DNA from: Betaproteobacteria bacterium
GTDB lineage: Bacteria; Pseudomonadota; Gammaproteobacteria; Burkholderiales; Burkholderiaceae_C
NCBI GenBank assembly: GCA_025354965.1
Contig: JANXLW010000044.1
Location: 1-7,475, forward strand
DNA length: 7,475 nt
Direction of reading: 5' to 3'
In this document: piece by piece, positions 1 through 5,544 of the stretch
Numbering within the stretch: position 1 is the stretch's first letter
Layout: each line of letters opens with the position of its first letter
Made by a program: the position numbers and the translations under genes
The notes under the pieces: generated by a model
Database searches by the model: none
What the model was told of the DNA's origin: nothing
What the model saw: the letters and a program-made list of their open reading frames with translations, nothing else

Positions 1-358
1 TTCCATTTTGATAGACCATTGTGGACGGCCCGACCTGTCTCAGGGCATTCGGGGCGCAGGTTTTGCAGCCGTGCTTGGCCTGGCTGACACGGGCCGCGCC
101 ACCGTCAAGCTGTCGGGCTTCAATAAATATTCTGCGCAAAACTTTCCGTTTGCCGACACCCAAGCCTTCACCCGCGAACTGCTGGCGGCCTACGGGCCGG
201 ACCATTGCGTTTGGGCCTCCGATTGGCCCTTTCTCAAAGCCGCCAGCCGACTGGACTATGGCCCCTTGCTGCAAATGTTGGCGCACATGGTGCCCGACCC
301 GCTGGATCGGCAAAAAATTCTGTGGGACACGCCCCGCAAGCTGCTGAACTTTGGATAG
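1..358 (+). CDS. Amidohydrolase-2 family hydrolase, C-terminal part (5' end outside window)
   Basis: The reading frame is open from the window edge (first full codon at base 2) to TAG at 356-358, leaving about 118 residues of a normally 270-300 residue TIM-barrel hydrolase. Two family hallmarks are visible: IDHCGRPDL near the start, matching the DH-x-GRP strand of amidohydrolase-2 proteins, and WASDWPF near base 210, matching the late SDWP motif whose Asp serves in catalysis or metal binding. The family includes 2-pyrone-4,6-dicarboxylate hydrolase (LigI), which works in protocatechuate 4,5-cleavage, as well as lactonases and decarboxylases. The TVKLSGF segment fits the general family and does not single out LigI. 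A TTG at base 8 could be read as a start, but the frame continues upstream and the DH-x-GRP motif lies in mid-protein, so this is a gene cut by the window. A weak terminator and an IS-like remnant separate it from the downstream operon, so a role in the same pathway is only inferred. Confidence 0.85.
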   Translation, partial: SILIDHCGRPDLSQGIRGAGFAAVLGLADTGRATVKLSGFNKYSAQNFPFADTQAFTRELLAAYGPDHCVWASDWPFLKAASRLDYGPLLQMLAHMVPDPLDRQKILWDTPRKLLNFG

Positions 359-428
359 GAGGCGGTGCAGGAGTAAAAATCCTGATCCGTGCGCGGCATG
401 CAAAGCTTCAGAACGAACGGCTGGTTCC

Positions 429-449
429 AGACCGGCCTGTCGGTTTTTT
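429..449 (+). terminator. Possible weak intrinsic terminator after the amidohydrolase gene
   Basis: AGACCG (429-434) can pair with CGGTTT (441-446) around a six-base loop, with one G-T wobble, and a run of six T covers 444-449. The stem is short and partly uses the T-run, so termination would be modest. The position, about 70 bases after the amidohydrolase stop, suits the end of that transcript. Confidence 0.4.
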
Positions 450-466
450 GAGCCTTTTTTGTTGCC

Positions 467-520
467 GCCGACCGAAAACTGAGCCACATACAGAGGCTGT
501 GCCGATTCAAAACTGAGCCA
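467..520. mobile_element. Remnant of an IS21-family-like insertion sequence end (two 20-bp direct repeats)
   Basis: Two 20-base blocks at 467-486 and 501-520 share 17 of 20 positions, differ only in three adjacent bases (472-474 versus 506-508), and are spaced 34 bases apart. Both end in AAAACTGAGCCA. Closely spaced direct repeats inside each terminus are typical of IS21-family elements, and the CTGAGCCA-type motif resembles IS21-type ends I remember from proteobacteria; this match is from memory and unverified. No istA or istB gene and no opposite end are visible, so this would be a decayed fragment or solo end. The repeats themselves are certain; the IS21 assignment is tentative. Confidence 0.45.
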
Positions 521-535
521 GGTGTTTTACTCGAT

Positions 536-602
536 CAGCTTGATTTTTAAGCTGTGCGCCAGTCGGGCATTCTGGCTGGTGGCCTACCCCAGCCCGGGCC
601 AC
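536..602. repeat. Cluster of overlapping inverted repeats upstream of the operon promoter
   Basis: Four perfect inverted repeats are packed here: CAGCTT (536-541) with AAGCTG (549-554); GCCAG (558-562) with CTGGC (572-576); GGCTGG (574-579) with CCAGCC (589-594); and GTGGCC (579-584) with GGCCAC (597-602). The last two share bases or interlock with their neighbours, so they would be alternative rather than simultaneous hairpins. No T-run follows, so this is not an ordinary terminator. It lies just upstream of the -35 box and may belong to the IS remnant or act as a protein site. Confidence 0.4.
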
Positions 603-608
603 TTCTAC

Positions 609-637
609 TTGCACAGGTGCCTTTTTAAGTTTATAAT
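609..637 (+). promoter_or_regulatory. Sigma70-type promoter of the hemerythrin-oxygenase operon
   Basis: The -35 box TTGCAC (609-614) matches four of the six consensus bases. A 17-base spacer separates it from a perfect -10 box TATAAT (632-637). Transcription should start near 643-645, giving a leader of about 36 bases before the ATG at 680. It is the best promoter-like sequence I found in the window, and it lies just upstream of the first gene of a six-gene co-directional run. Confidence 0.75.
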
Positions 638-651
638 CTTAGCTGGCTAAG
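638..651. promoter_or_regulatory. 14-bp palindromic operator candidate over the transcription start (MarR type)
   Basis: CTTAGC (638-643) and GCTAAG (646-651) form a perfect six-base inverted repeat with a two-base centre. It starts directly after the -10 box and covers the predicted transcription start, where a bound repressor would block the polymerase. The size and symmetry suit a MarR dimer, and a MarR gene closes the operon. I saw no second copy upstream of the marR gene. Binding by that protein is inferred. Confidence 0.6.
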
Positions 652-679
652 TATTTATTGACTAACTTGACCGATTTAA

Positions 680-1174
680 ATGAGCAGCCCATTGATCACA
701 TCTCACACGAAGAAGTCGGATTCAGTCGCCAGCTTCTGCTGGAATGAAAGCCTGCTTGTTGGTCAAAGTCAACTGGATGACGAACACAAGGCGTTCGCGA
801 CTCACATCGATGCTTTGCTTCGAGCGGCTGATCACGCGGTTCCCGCGTGTCTGGATCGGGTGATTCAGTTGGCAACCGATCACTTTGCGCAGGAGGACGC
901 GTGGATGAGCGAGTTGAATTTTCCTGCGCGTCAGTGCCACATGGATGAGCACGCTGCGGTTCTCCGGTCTGCATGGGCCATCCAGCGGCGTTTGTCTGCC
1001 GGTGATCGCCAGGCGGCTCGCTCTTTCGCGCAGCAGTTGGCACAGTGGTTTCCCGCCCATGTCCAGCATCTGGACTCGGCATTGGCGACCTGGATGTGCA
1101 AGTTGACATGGGGCGCCAAGCCATTGGTTTTTCGTCGACAGGGCCGCACGCATGCGGCAGCTGTTTCTGTGTAA
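680..1174 (+). CDS. Bacteriohemerythrin (single-domain O2-binding di-iron protein)
   Basis: This 164-residue protein is a four-helix-bundle hemerythrin. All seven expected di-iron ligands are present and correctly spaced: H36 in DDEHK, H68 and E72 (H-x3-E), H87 and H91 (H-x3-H), and H127 and D132 (H-x4-D). The N-terminal WNESLLVGQSQLDDEH follows the family's pattern before the first helix. Hemerythrins bind O2 reversibly, and bacterial ones serve in O2 storage, delivery, sensing or scavenging. There is no signal peptide or membrane segment, so it is cytoplasmic. About 30 residues follow the last ligand, slightly more than in minimal forms. An in-frame TAA at 677-679 directly before the ATG fixes the start; no clear Shine-Dalgarno sequence is seen. 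It is the first gene after the promoter and lies 22 bases before the Rieske oxygenase gene, so the two are probably co-transcribed. A role supplying O2 to the oxygenase is inferred. Confidence 0.88.
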   Translation: MSSPLITSHTKKSDSVASFCWNESLLVGQSQLDDEHKAFATHIDALLRAADHAVPACLDRVIQLATDHFAQEDAWMSELNFPARQCHMDEHAAVLRSAWAIQRRLSAGDRQAARSFAQQLAQWFPAHVQHLDSALATWMCKLTWGAKPLVFRRQGRTHAAAVSV

Positions 1175-1184
1175 TGACTGTAGT

Positions 1185-1189
1185 AGGAG
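1185..1189 (+). promoter_or_regulatory. Ribosome binding site deciding the oxygenase start
   Basis: AGGAG lies seven bases before the ATG at 1197. The longer frame could begin at an ATG at 1152, inside the hemerythrin gene, but that start would add 15 residues unlike the family. The site favours 1197 (or the adjacent ATG at 1200). Confidence 0.7.
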
Positions 1190-1196
1190 CAATCTC

Positions 1197-2516
1197 ATGA
1201 TGACAAAAGAAGAGAACGACTTGTTGTGCCGCGTTGAGGGCGATGCCCCGATGGGGCAGTTGATGAGGAGGCACTGGACCCCGGTTTGCTTGCTCGAAGA
1301 AGTTTCCGAGGCCGACGGCACACCCGTCAAAGCGCGAGCTTTTGGTGAAGACCTGGTGGTGTTCCGTGACTCCGATGGCCGGGTGGGGGTGATGGACGAG
1401 CATTGCCCACACCGCGGTGCCTCATTGGTGTACGGCCGCAACGAGGAGGGCGGACTTCGTTGTCTCTACCACGGCTGGAAGATGGATGTTGACGGAAACG
1501 TGCTCGAGATGGTTTCCGAACCCGCCGCGAGCGGCATGGCCGAAAAAGTCAAGCACAAGGCCTATCCGTCCAAGGAGTGGGGCGGCATGGTCTGGGCCTA
1601 TATGGGACCGCAGGACTCTGTTCCGGAGTTCACGCCCCCGGTCTGGGCGCCCACCGCTGATACGCGCGTCACGATTGCCAAGACACTGCTTCCTTGCAAT
1701 TGGGCTCAGATCCTGGAAGGAGCCATCGACTCCGCGCACAGTTCCAGTCTTCATTCGTCCGACATGGTTCCAGCACGCGTCGATGGCGCCAAGGCAACGC
1801 AGAACACCTGGCTGCGGCCCAGCACGGACAAGGCGCCGCGTATGCAGGTGCAACGGTCCGGATACGGATTTCGCTATGCGGCCTTGCGGCGTCCGATCAC
1901 CAATGCAGCGGCCAACGACTACGTGCGGTCTACGGTGTTTGTCGCGCCCGCTACCGCGTTGATACCGCCGAACAACCTGTACAACGTCGCCAACATCAAT
2001 GTGCCGATGGACGATGTCTCAACGGTCTTCTATTTCATTGCCTGGGGCCATCCATCCCAGACACCGGAAACCGAGACGTGGCGCAAGTTCTTGCGCCAGA
2101 CCGTCGGTGTCGATCTGGACGAAAACTATCGCCCGCTTCGCACCGAAGCGAATCGCTTCTGGCAGGACCGCCAAGCCATGAAGGCGGGCAACTTCACCGG
2201 CATCACGGGTTTCCCGAATCAGGACGTAGCCATGTGGTTGACGATGGGCGTCATTGCCGACCGCAGCCATGACCGACTCGGCGCCAGCGACCTGGCCATC
2301 GTCGAGTTCCGCAAGCAGATGCTTGACGCCGTCCAGGCCTTTCAACGAGGCGAGCCGGCGATTGGAACCGGTGCTCTGGCCGTTCCTTCGTCCGTGTGTT
2401 CATTCCAGGCCATCGTGCCCAAGACGACGGATTGGCGCGCCTATGACGTGAAATACATCTGGGCTGGCGACGGCCCTCACCCCGAAATGGAACCGTCTTA
2501 TTCGGTCAAAGGCTGA
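1197..2516 (+). CDS. Rieske non-heme iron oxygenase alpha subunit, phthalate 4,5-dioxygenase type
   Basis: This 439-residue protein is the terminal oxygenase of a two-component ring-hydroxylating dioxygenase, adding both atoms of O2 to an aromatic acid. The Rieske 2Fe-2S site is C70-x-H72 and C89-x2-H92 with a 16-residue gap. The catalytic iron site is D178-x2-H181-x4-H186 within EGAIDSAHSSSLH, and D343 in FPNQDVAMW is the likely third ligand; D178 should bridge electrons between neighbouring subunits. The KVKHKAYPSKEWGGMVWAYM stretch and the GFPNQD / IADRSHDRLGASD region resemble the phthalate dioxygenase (Pht3/OphA2) branch, which forms homo-oligomers without a beta subunit; none is encoded here. 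The start at 1197 is supported by AGGAG upstream. The gene ends two bases before the decarboxylase gene. Related branches act on isophthalate, vanillate and other aryl carboxylates, so the substrate is likely but unproven phthalate-like. Confidence 0.9.
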   Translation: MMTKEENDLLCRVEGDAPMGQLMRRHWTPVCLLEEVSEADGTPVKARAFGEDLVVFRDSDGRVGVMDEHCPHRGASLVYGRNEEGGLRCLYHGWKMDVDGNVLEMVSEPAASGMAEKVKHKAYPSKEWGGMVWAYMGPQDSVPEFTPPVWAPTADTRVTIAKTLLPCNWAQILEGAIDSAHSSSLHSSDMVPARVDGAKATQNTWLRPSTDKAPRMQVQRSGYGFRYAALRRPITNAAANDYVRSTVFVAPATALIPPNNLYNVANINVPMDDVSTVFYFIAWGHPSQTPETETWRKFLRQTVGVDLDENYRPLRTEANRFWQDRQAMKAGNFTGITGFPNQDVAMWLTMGVIADRSHDRLGASDLAIVEFRKQMLDAVQAFQRGEPAIGTGALAVPSSVCSFQAIVPKTTDWRAYDVKYIWAGDGPHPEMEPSYSVKG

Positions 2517-2518
2517 TC

Positions 2519-3508
2519 ATGAGCAAGCTTCAACTCTCAGTCGCCATGGGCGACTACGACCGCACCCGCGCCCTGTACGACGGCCGGGTGCTCATCGACG
2601 GCGTGGACCCTATCTTCATGCTGTTGAACCCCGAAGAGATGTTCTTCCGCGCCATGCGCAGCATGGACTTTGACATTGCAGAACTGTCGTTTTCCAGCTA
2701 TCTGGTAAAGCACGCCAAGGGTGAGTGCCCCTACATCGCAGTGCCGATCTTTCTGTCACGGGCGTTTCGCCACACGTCGATCTACGTGCGCAAGGATCGC
2801 ATCACCCGACCTGAAGACCTCAAGGGGCGGCGCGTTGGTTTGCCCGAATACCAACTGACCGCCAACGTCTGGGCGCGTTCCATCCTGCAAGACGACTTCG
2901 GCGTCCGTCCTGAAGACGTGACCTGGGTGCGCGGTGGTATCGACACGCCTGGGCGTCCTGAAAAAATCAAGCTGAAATTGCCACCCGAGGTGCGGGTTGA
3001 AGCTGCTCCAGAAGGCATGACAATTTCCGAACTTCTGGACCGCGGCGAGATCGACGGCTTTATCGGGCCGCGCCCGCCCAGCGGCTCGGCGCTCAAGAAT
3101 CCGAATATCGGTTGGCTGTTTGATGACCCCACCGCAGTCGCCAAAGACTATTACCAGCGCACAGGCATCTTTCCCATCATGCATGTGGTCGGTATCCGCA
3201 AGGAGCTTGCCCTGCAGTATCCCTGGTTACCAGGGGCGGTGGTCAAGGCGTTTACGCAGTCGAAGGCTGCCGGGCTGGCGCTGCTGGGTGACACCTCGGC
3301 AACCAAGGTGACTTTGCCATTTGTTGAAGAACAACTCAAGGCCGCTCGCGAGTCCATGGGCGAAGACTACTGGTCTTATGGTGTGGCGGCGGCACGCAAG
3401 ACCCTTGAGGCGTTTGTTCGCCATCATCATTCGCAGGGACTGTCTGAACGCCTGGTCCCGGTTGAGGAGTTATTCCATCCTGCCACCTACGAGAGCTACA
3501 GCATCTGA
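2519..3508 (+). CDS. 4,5-dihydroxyphthalate decarboxylase-like protein (Pht5/OphC family, binding-protein fold)
   Basis: This 329-residue protein resembles the Pht5/OphC enzymes that decarboxylate 4,5-dihydroxyphthalate to protocatechuate. Family-like stretches include MGDYDRTRALYDGRV (10-24), LSRAFRHTSIYVRKDRI (79-95), LPEYQLTANVWAR (108-120), WVRGG (136-140) and DYYQRTGIFPIMHVV (210-224). The fold is that of ABC-transporter substrate-binding proteins of the NMT1/SsuA type, so automatic annotation often calls it a transporter component. It has no signal peptide and begins directly with the first strand, which supports a cytoplasmic enzyme. Its length equals the family norm. The ATG lies two bases after the oxygenase stop, with AAAGG at 2508-2512, so translation is probably coupled. 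Its place between oxygenase and reductase genes suggests that the ring product carries a carboxylate to be removed. The true substrate could be another ortho-hydroxylated aromatic acid. Confidence 0.8.
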   Translation: MSKLQLSVAMGDYDRTRALYDGRVLIDGVDPIFMLLNPEEMFFRAMRSMDFDIAELSFSSYLVKHAKGECPYIAVPIFLSRAFRHTSIYVRKDRITRPEDLKGRRVGLPEYQLTANVWARSILQDDFGVRPEDVTWVRGGIDTPGRPEKIKLKLPPEVRVEAAPEGMTISELLDRGEIDGFIGPRPPSGSALKNPNIGWLFDDPTAVAKDYYQRTGIFPIMHVVGIRKELALQYPWLPGAVVKAFTQSKAAGLALLGDTSATKVTLPFVEEQLKAARESMGEDYWSYGVAAARKTLEAFVRHHHSQGLSERLVPVEELFHPATYESYSI

Positions 3509-3509
3509 A

Positions 3510-3537
3510 GCCGTCAACAACGATATCCAATAGCAAT
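3510..3537 (+). repeat. Linker repeat, copy 1 (before the Bug receptor gene)
   Basis: GCCGTCAAC (3510-3518) and CAATAGCAAT (3528-3537) recur exactly and in the same order after the receptor gene at 4543-4564. The spacing is nine bases here and three there. Copy 1 begins just after the decarboxylase stop codon. Confidence 0.65.
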
Positions 3538-3556
3538 TGCAAAGCGAGACAACGAA

Positions 3557-4540
3557 ATGAAATCCCCACATATCCTCAAGCCTTTTTCCGCAGCTTTAGT
3601 GGCGTGCCTCTGGATGGCGATCCCAATGGCCAGCCCTGCTCAGGAGTTCCCGTCGAAGCCCATCCGGCTCGTGGTACCTTACTCGCCCGGCGGCCTGCCC
3701 GATACGGTTGCCCGAATCATCTCGCAACGCCTGTCCGAAGGGCTGGGACAGCCGGTTGTCGTTGAGAACAAGCCGGGAGGCAGCGGTGCGGTCGCTGCCA
3801 GCGTGCTCGCACAGGCGCCCGCAGACGGCTACAGCTTGATGCTGACCGATGGGCCAATGCTGGCAATCACGCCGCTGGTCATGAAGAAAATGACCTACGA
3901 TCCCGTCAAGGATTTTGCGCCGGTGGCACTGCTGGGCAAGGCACCTCTGCTTCTGGCAGTCAATGCGAGCGTCAAGGCCAACACATTGGATGAACTCATT
4001 CAGCAGGCCAAAGCCAATCCTGGCACCATGAACTATGGATCAAGTGGCCTGGGCTCCATCCACCACCTGACCGCCGAGGCGATGAACCACGCGTTGGGTA
4101 TCAAAGTCACCCATGTGCCATTCAAGGGCAGCGCGAATTCGATCCCAGCCTTGGTCGGTGAACAAGTGGACATGGCTTTTGCTTCTCCGCCGAGCTTGAT
4201 GGGCTTCGTGAAATCCGGCAAGGTCAAGCTGATCGCAATCAATTCAAGCAAACGAACTCCGCTGGCCCCCACCGTGCCGACGTTGGGCGAACGCATTCCA
4301 GGCTTCGATTTCGCCTTCAATGTCGCCGTGCTTGCCAAGGCGGGAACTCCACAGGCCATCGTTGATCGTCTCAGCACTGAATTCGCAAAGGTCGTCAGGT
4401 ATCCGGATGTCGTGCAGAAGCTTGAGAGTGCGGGGGTCGATCCCATTGGTGGAACGGCAGAGCAGCTTGCGGCGGCCTTACGCAGCGAAGCCAAGCGCGT
4501 CCAGAACGCGGCCAAGGCGGCAGACTTGAAGGCCGAGTAG
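3557..4540 (+). CDS. Bug/TctC family periplasmic solute receptor (tripartite tricarboxylate transporter type)
   Basis: This 327-residue protein is a secreted solute-binding receptor. Residues 1-28 form a signal peptide with lysines near the N-terminus, a hydrophobic core and a cleavage site after SPA (26-28). The mature protein opens with FPSKPIRLVVPYSPGGLPD, the Bug signature in which the PGG-x-x-D loop helps to bind a carboxylate; NYGSSGLGSIHHL is a second family motif. Such receptors bind carboxylates or aromatic acids in the periplasm and pass them to TctA/TctB membrane proteins, which are absent here, so they would have to be encoded elsewhere. Similar receptors occur in terephthalate and isophthalate gene clusters of Comamonas. 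A weak GAGA (3546-3549) precedes the ATG. The gene interrupts the enzyme genes and is flanked by matching linker sequences, which suggests later insertion. Binding of the operon's substrate is inferred. Confidence 0.88.
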   Translation: MKSPHILKPFSAALVACLWMAIPMASPAQEFPSKPIRLVVPYSPGGLPDTVARIISQRLSEGLGQPVVVENKPGGSGAVAASVLAQAPADGYSLMLTDGPMLAITPLVMKKMTYDPVKDFAPVALLGKAPLLLAVNASVKANTLDELIQQAKANPGTMNYGSSGLGSIHHLTAEAMNHALGIKVTHVPFKGSANSIPALVGEQVDMAFASPPSLMGFVKSGKVKLIAINSSKRTPLAPTVPTLGERIPGFDFAFNVAVLAKAGTPQAIVDRLSTEFAKVVRYPDVVQKLESAGVDPIGGTAEQLAAALRSEAKRVQNAAKAADLKAE

Positions 4541-4542
4541 TC

Positions 4543-4564
4543 GCCGTCAACCAACAATAGCAAT
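4543..4564 (+). repeat. Linker repeat, copy 2 (after the Bug receptor gene)
   Basis: GCCGTCAAC (4543-4551) and CAATAGCAAT (4555-4564) match copy 1 at 3510-3537 base for base within each block. It begins two bases after the receptor stop codon and ends just before the reductase leader. Confidence 0.65.
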
Positions 4565-4575
4565 ATGGCGGCCCC

Positions 4576-5544
4576 ATGAATCCCCAAACCCATGCCGACA
4601 CCCAGATGCCACTGCGGGTTGATCGCGCTTATGACGTCGCCGAGGGCTTGCGGTCCTTTGAATTGGTCTTGCCCGATGGAGGCGAGCTCCCAGCGTTCAC
4701 ACCCGGTGCGCACATCAAGGTGCAAACGCCGAACGGCGCACTGCGCAAGTATTCCCTCTGCAATGCGCCTGACGAACGTGGGCGCTATGTCATCACAGTA
4801 AAACGCGAAGAGAACAGCCGGGGCGGATCGGCCAGCATGCATGCCGACTTGAAAGTGGGTGATACGCTTCCAACGTCGGTGCCGGACAACGCATTCCCGT
4901 TGGTTGACAACGCAAGGGCCTATCTGTTTATTGCCGGGGGCATTGGCATCACGCCGATGCTGTCCATGATCCGGTCCTTCGGTGACCTGGCTCCGGTGCC
5001 CTGGAAGTTGATTTACCTCTCGCGGTTCGCTGAAAACACGGCGTTTCTGGATGAGTTGGGCAGTCCAGACTTCAAGAAGAACGTCAAGATTCACCATAGC
5101 GAAGGGAATCCCGATCAGGAGTTTGACCTGTGGCCCGCGCTCGAGAAGCCCAACACCGCGCACGTCTACTGCTGCGGGCCGCGTGGCCTGATGGAAGCTG
5201 TACGAGACATGAGCGGCCACTGGTCGCCGAAGAATATCCATTTCGAAAGTTTTGATGAGGGCGGTAAAACGCTGCCGGACGACAAACCTTTCACCGTGCG
5301 GCTGGCACGCAGTGAGAAATCTTTCGAAGTACCGGTAGGCGTGTCCATTCTCAATGCCATGCGAGAGCATGGCTGCAAGGCTGCGTCGTCCTGTGAAAGC
5401 GGAACTTGCGGAACGTGCCGCACGACTCTGCTGCAGGGTGAAGCCGATCACCGCGACATGGTTTTGATGCCGGAGGAAATGGACAGCCAGATCATGATTT
5501 GCGTCTCCCGCGCCAAGTCCGCCGAACTGGTGCTGGACGTTTGA
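4576..5544 (+). CDS. Phthalate dioxygenase reductase-type electron transfer protein (FMN, NAD, 2Fe-2S)
   Basis: This 322-residue protein passes electrons from NADH to the Rieske oxygenase. It has the domain order of phthalate dioxygenase reductase (Pht2/OphA1): a flavin barrel with R57-K-Y59-S60-L61, a pyridine-nucleotide domain with GGIGITPM (121-128) and YCCGPRGLM (198-206), and a C-terminal plant-type ferredoxin domain with C273-x4-C278-x2-C281 and C309. Total length matches the roughly 320-residue family. As the ferredoxin is fused in, no separate ferredoxin gene is needed and none is seen, which fits a class IA system. The ribosome site is weak (GGCGG, 4567-4571). The stop overlaps the next start by one base (TGATG), implying coupled translation. 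The gene is separated from its oxygenase partner by the decarboxylase and receptor genes. Confidence 0.92.
   Translation: MNPQTHADTQMPLRVDRAYDVAEGLRSFELVLPDGGELPAFTPGAHIKVQTPNGALRKYSLCNAPDERGRYVITVKREENSRGGSASMHADLKVGDTLPTSVPDNAFPLVDNARAYLFIAGGIGITPMLSMIRSFGDLAPVPWKLIYLSRFAENTAFLDELGSPDFKKNVKIHHSEGNPDQEFDLWPALEKPNTAHVYCCGPRGLMEAVRDMSGHWSPKNIHFESFDEGGKTLPDDKPFTVRLARSEKSFEVPVGVSILNAMREHGCKAASSCESGTCGTCRTTLLQGEADHRDMVLMPEEMDSQIMICVSRAKSAELVLDV

Larger units (their letters stand above)
359..679. other. Gene-free intergenic region with terminator, IS-like remnant, hairpins, promoter and operator
   Basis: No credible gene lies in these 321 bases; the open frames across it have no recognisable protein character. 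In order it holds a weak terminator hairpin (429-449), two IS21-like 20-bp direct repeats (467-486 and 501-520), several overlapping inverted repeats (536-602), a sigma70-like promoter (609-637) and a palindrome over the predicted transcript start (638-651). A direct TTGAC repeat (658-662 and 667-671) lies in the leader before the first operon gene. The composition is more AT-rich close to the promoter, as expected for a regulatory region. Confidence 0.7.

Noticed and set aside
1152..1196. Earlier start for the Rieske oxygenase inside the hemerythrin gene
   Set aside because: It has no ribosome site, and the 15 added residues are unlike the family; AGGAG precedes the ATG at 1197.
696..1441. 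Two overlapping minus-strand frames of about 239 codons
   Set aside because: They are antisense to the hemerythrin and Rieske genes, whose iron-ligand motifs prove the plus-strand frames. The antisense products have no family features.
4565..4579. Four-codon mini-ORF overlapping the reductase start (ATGA)
   Set aside because: It could aid translational coupling, but there is no ribosome site for it and such overlaps arise easily by chance.
4033..5451. Long minus-strand open frame of 472 codons
   Set aside because: It runs antisense across the Bug and reductase genes, has no recognisable domain, and such frames are common opposite GC-rich genes.
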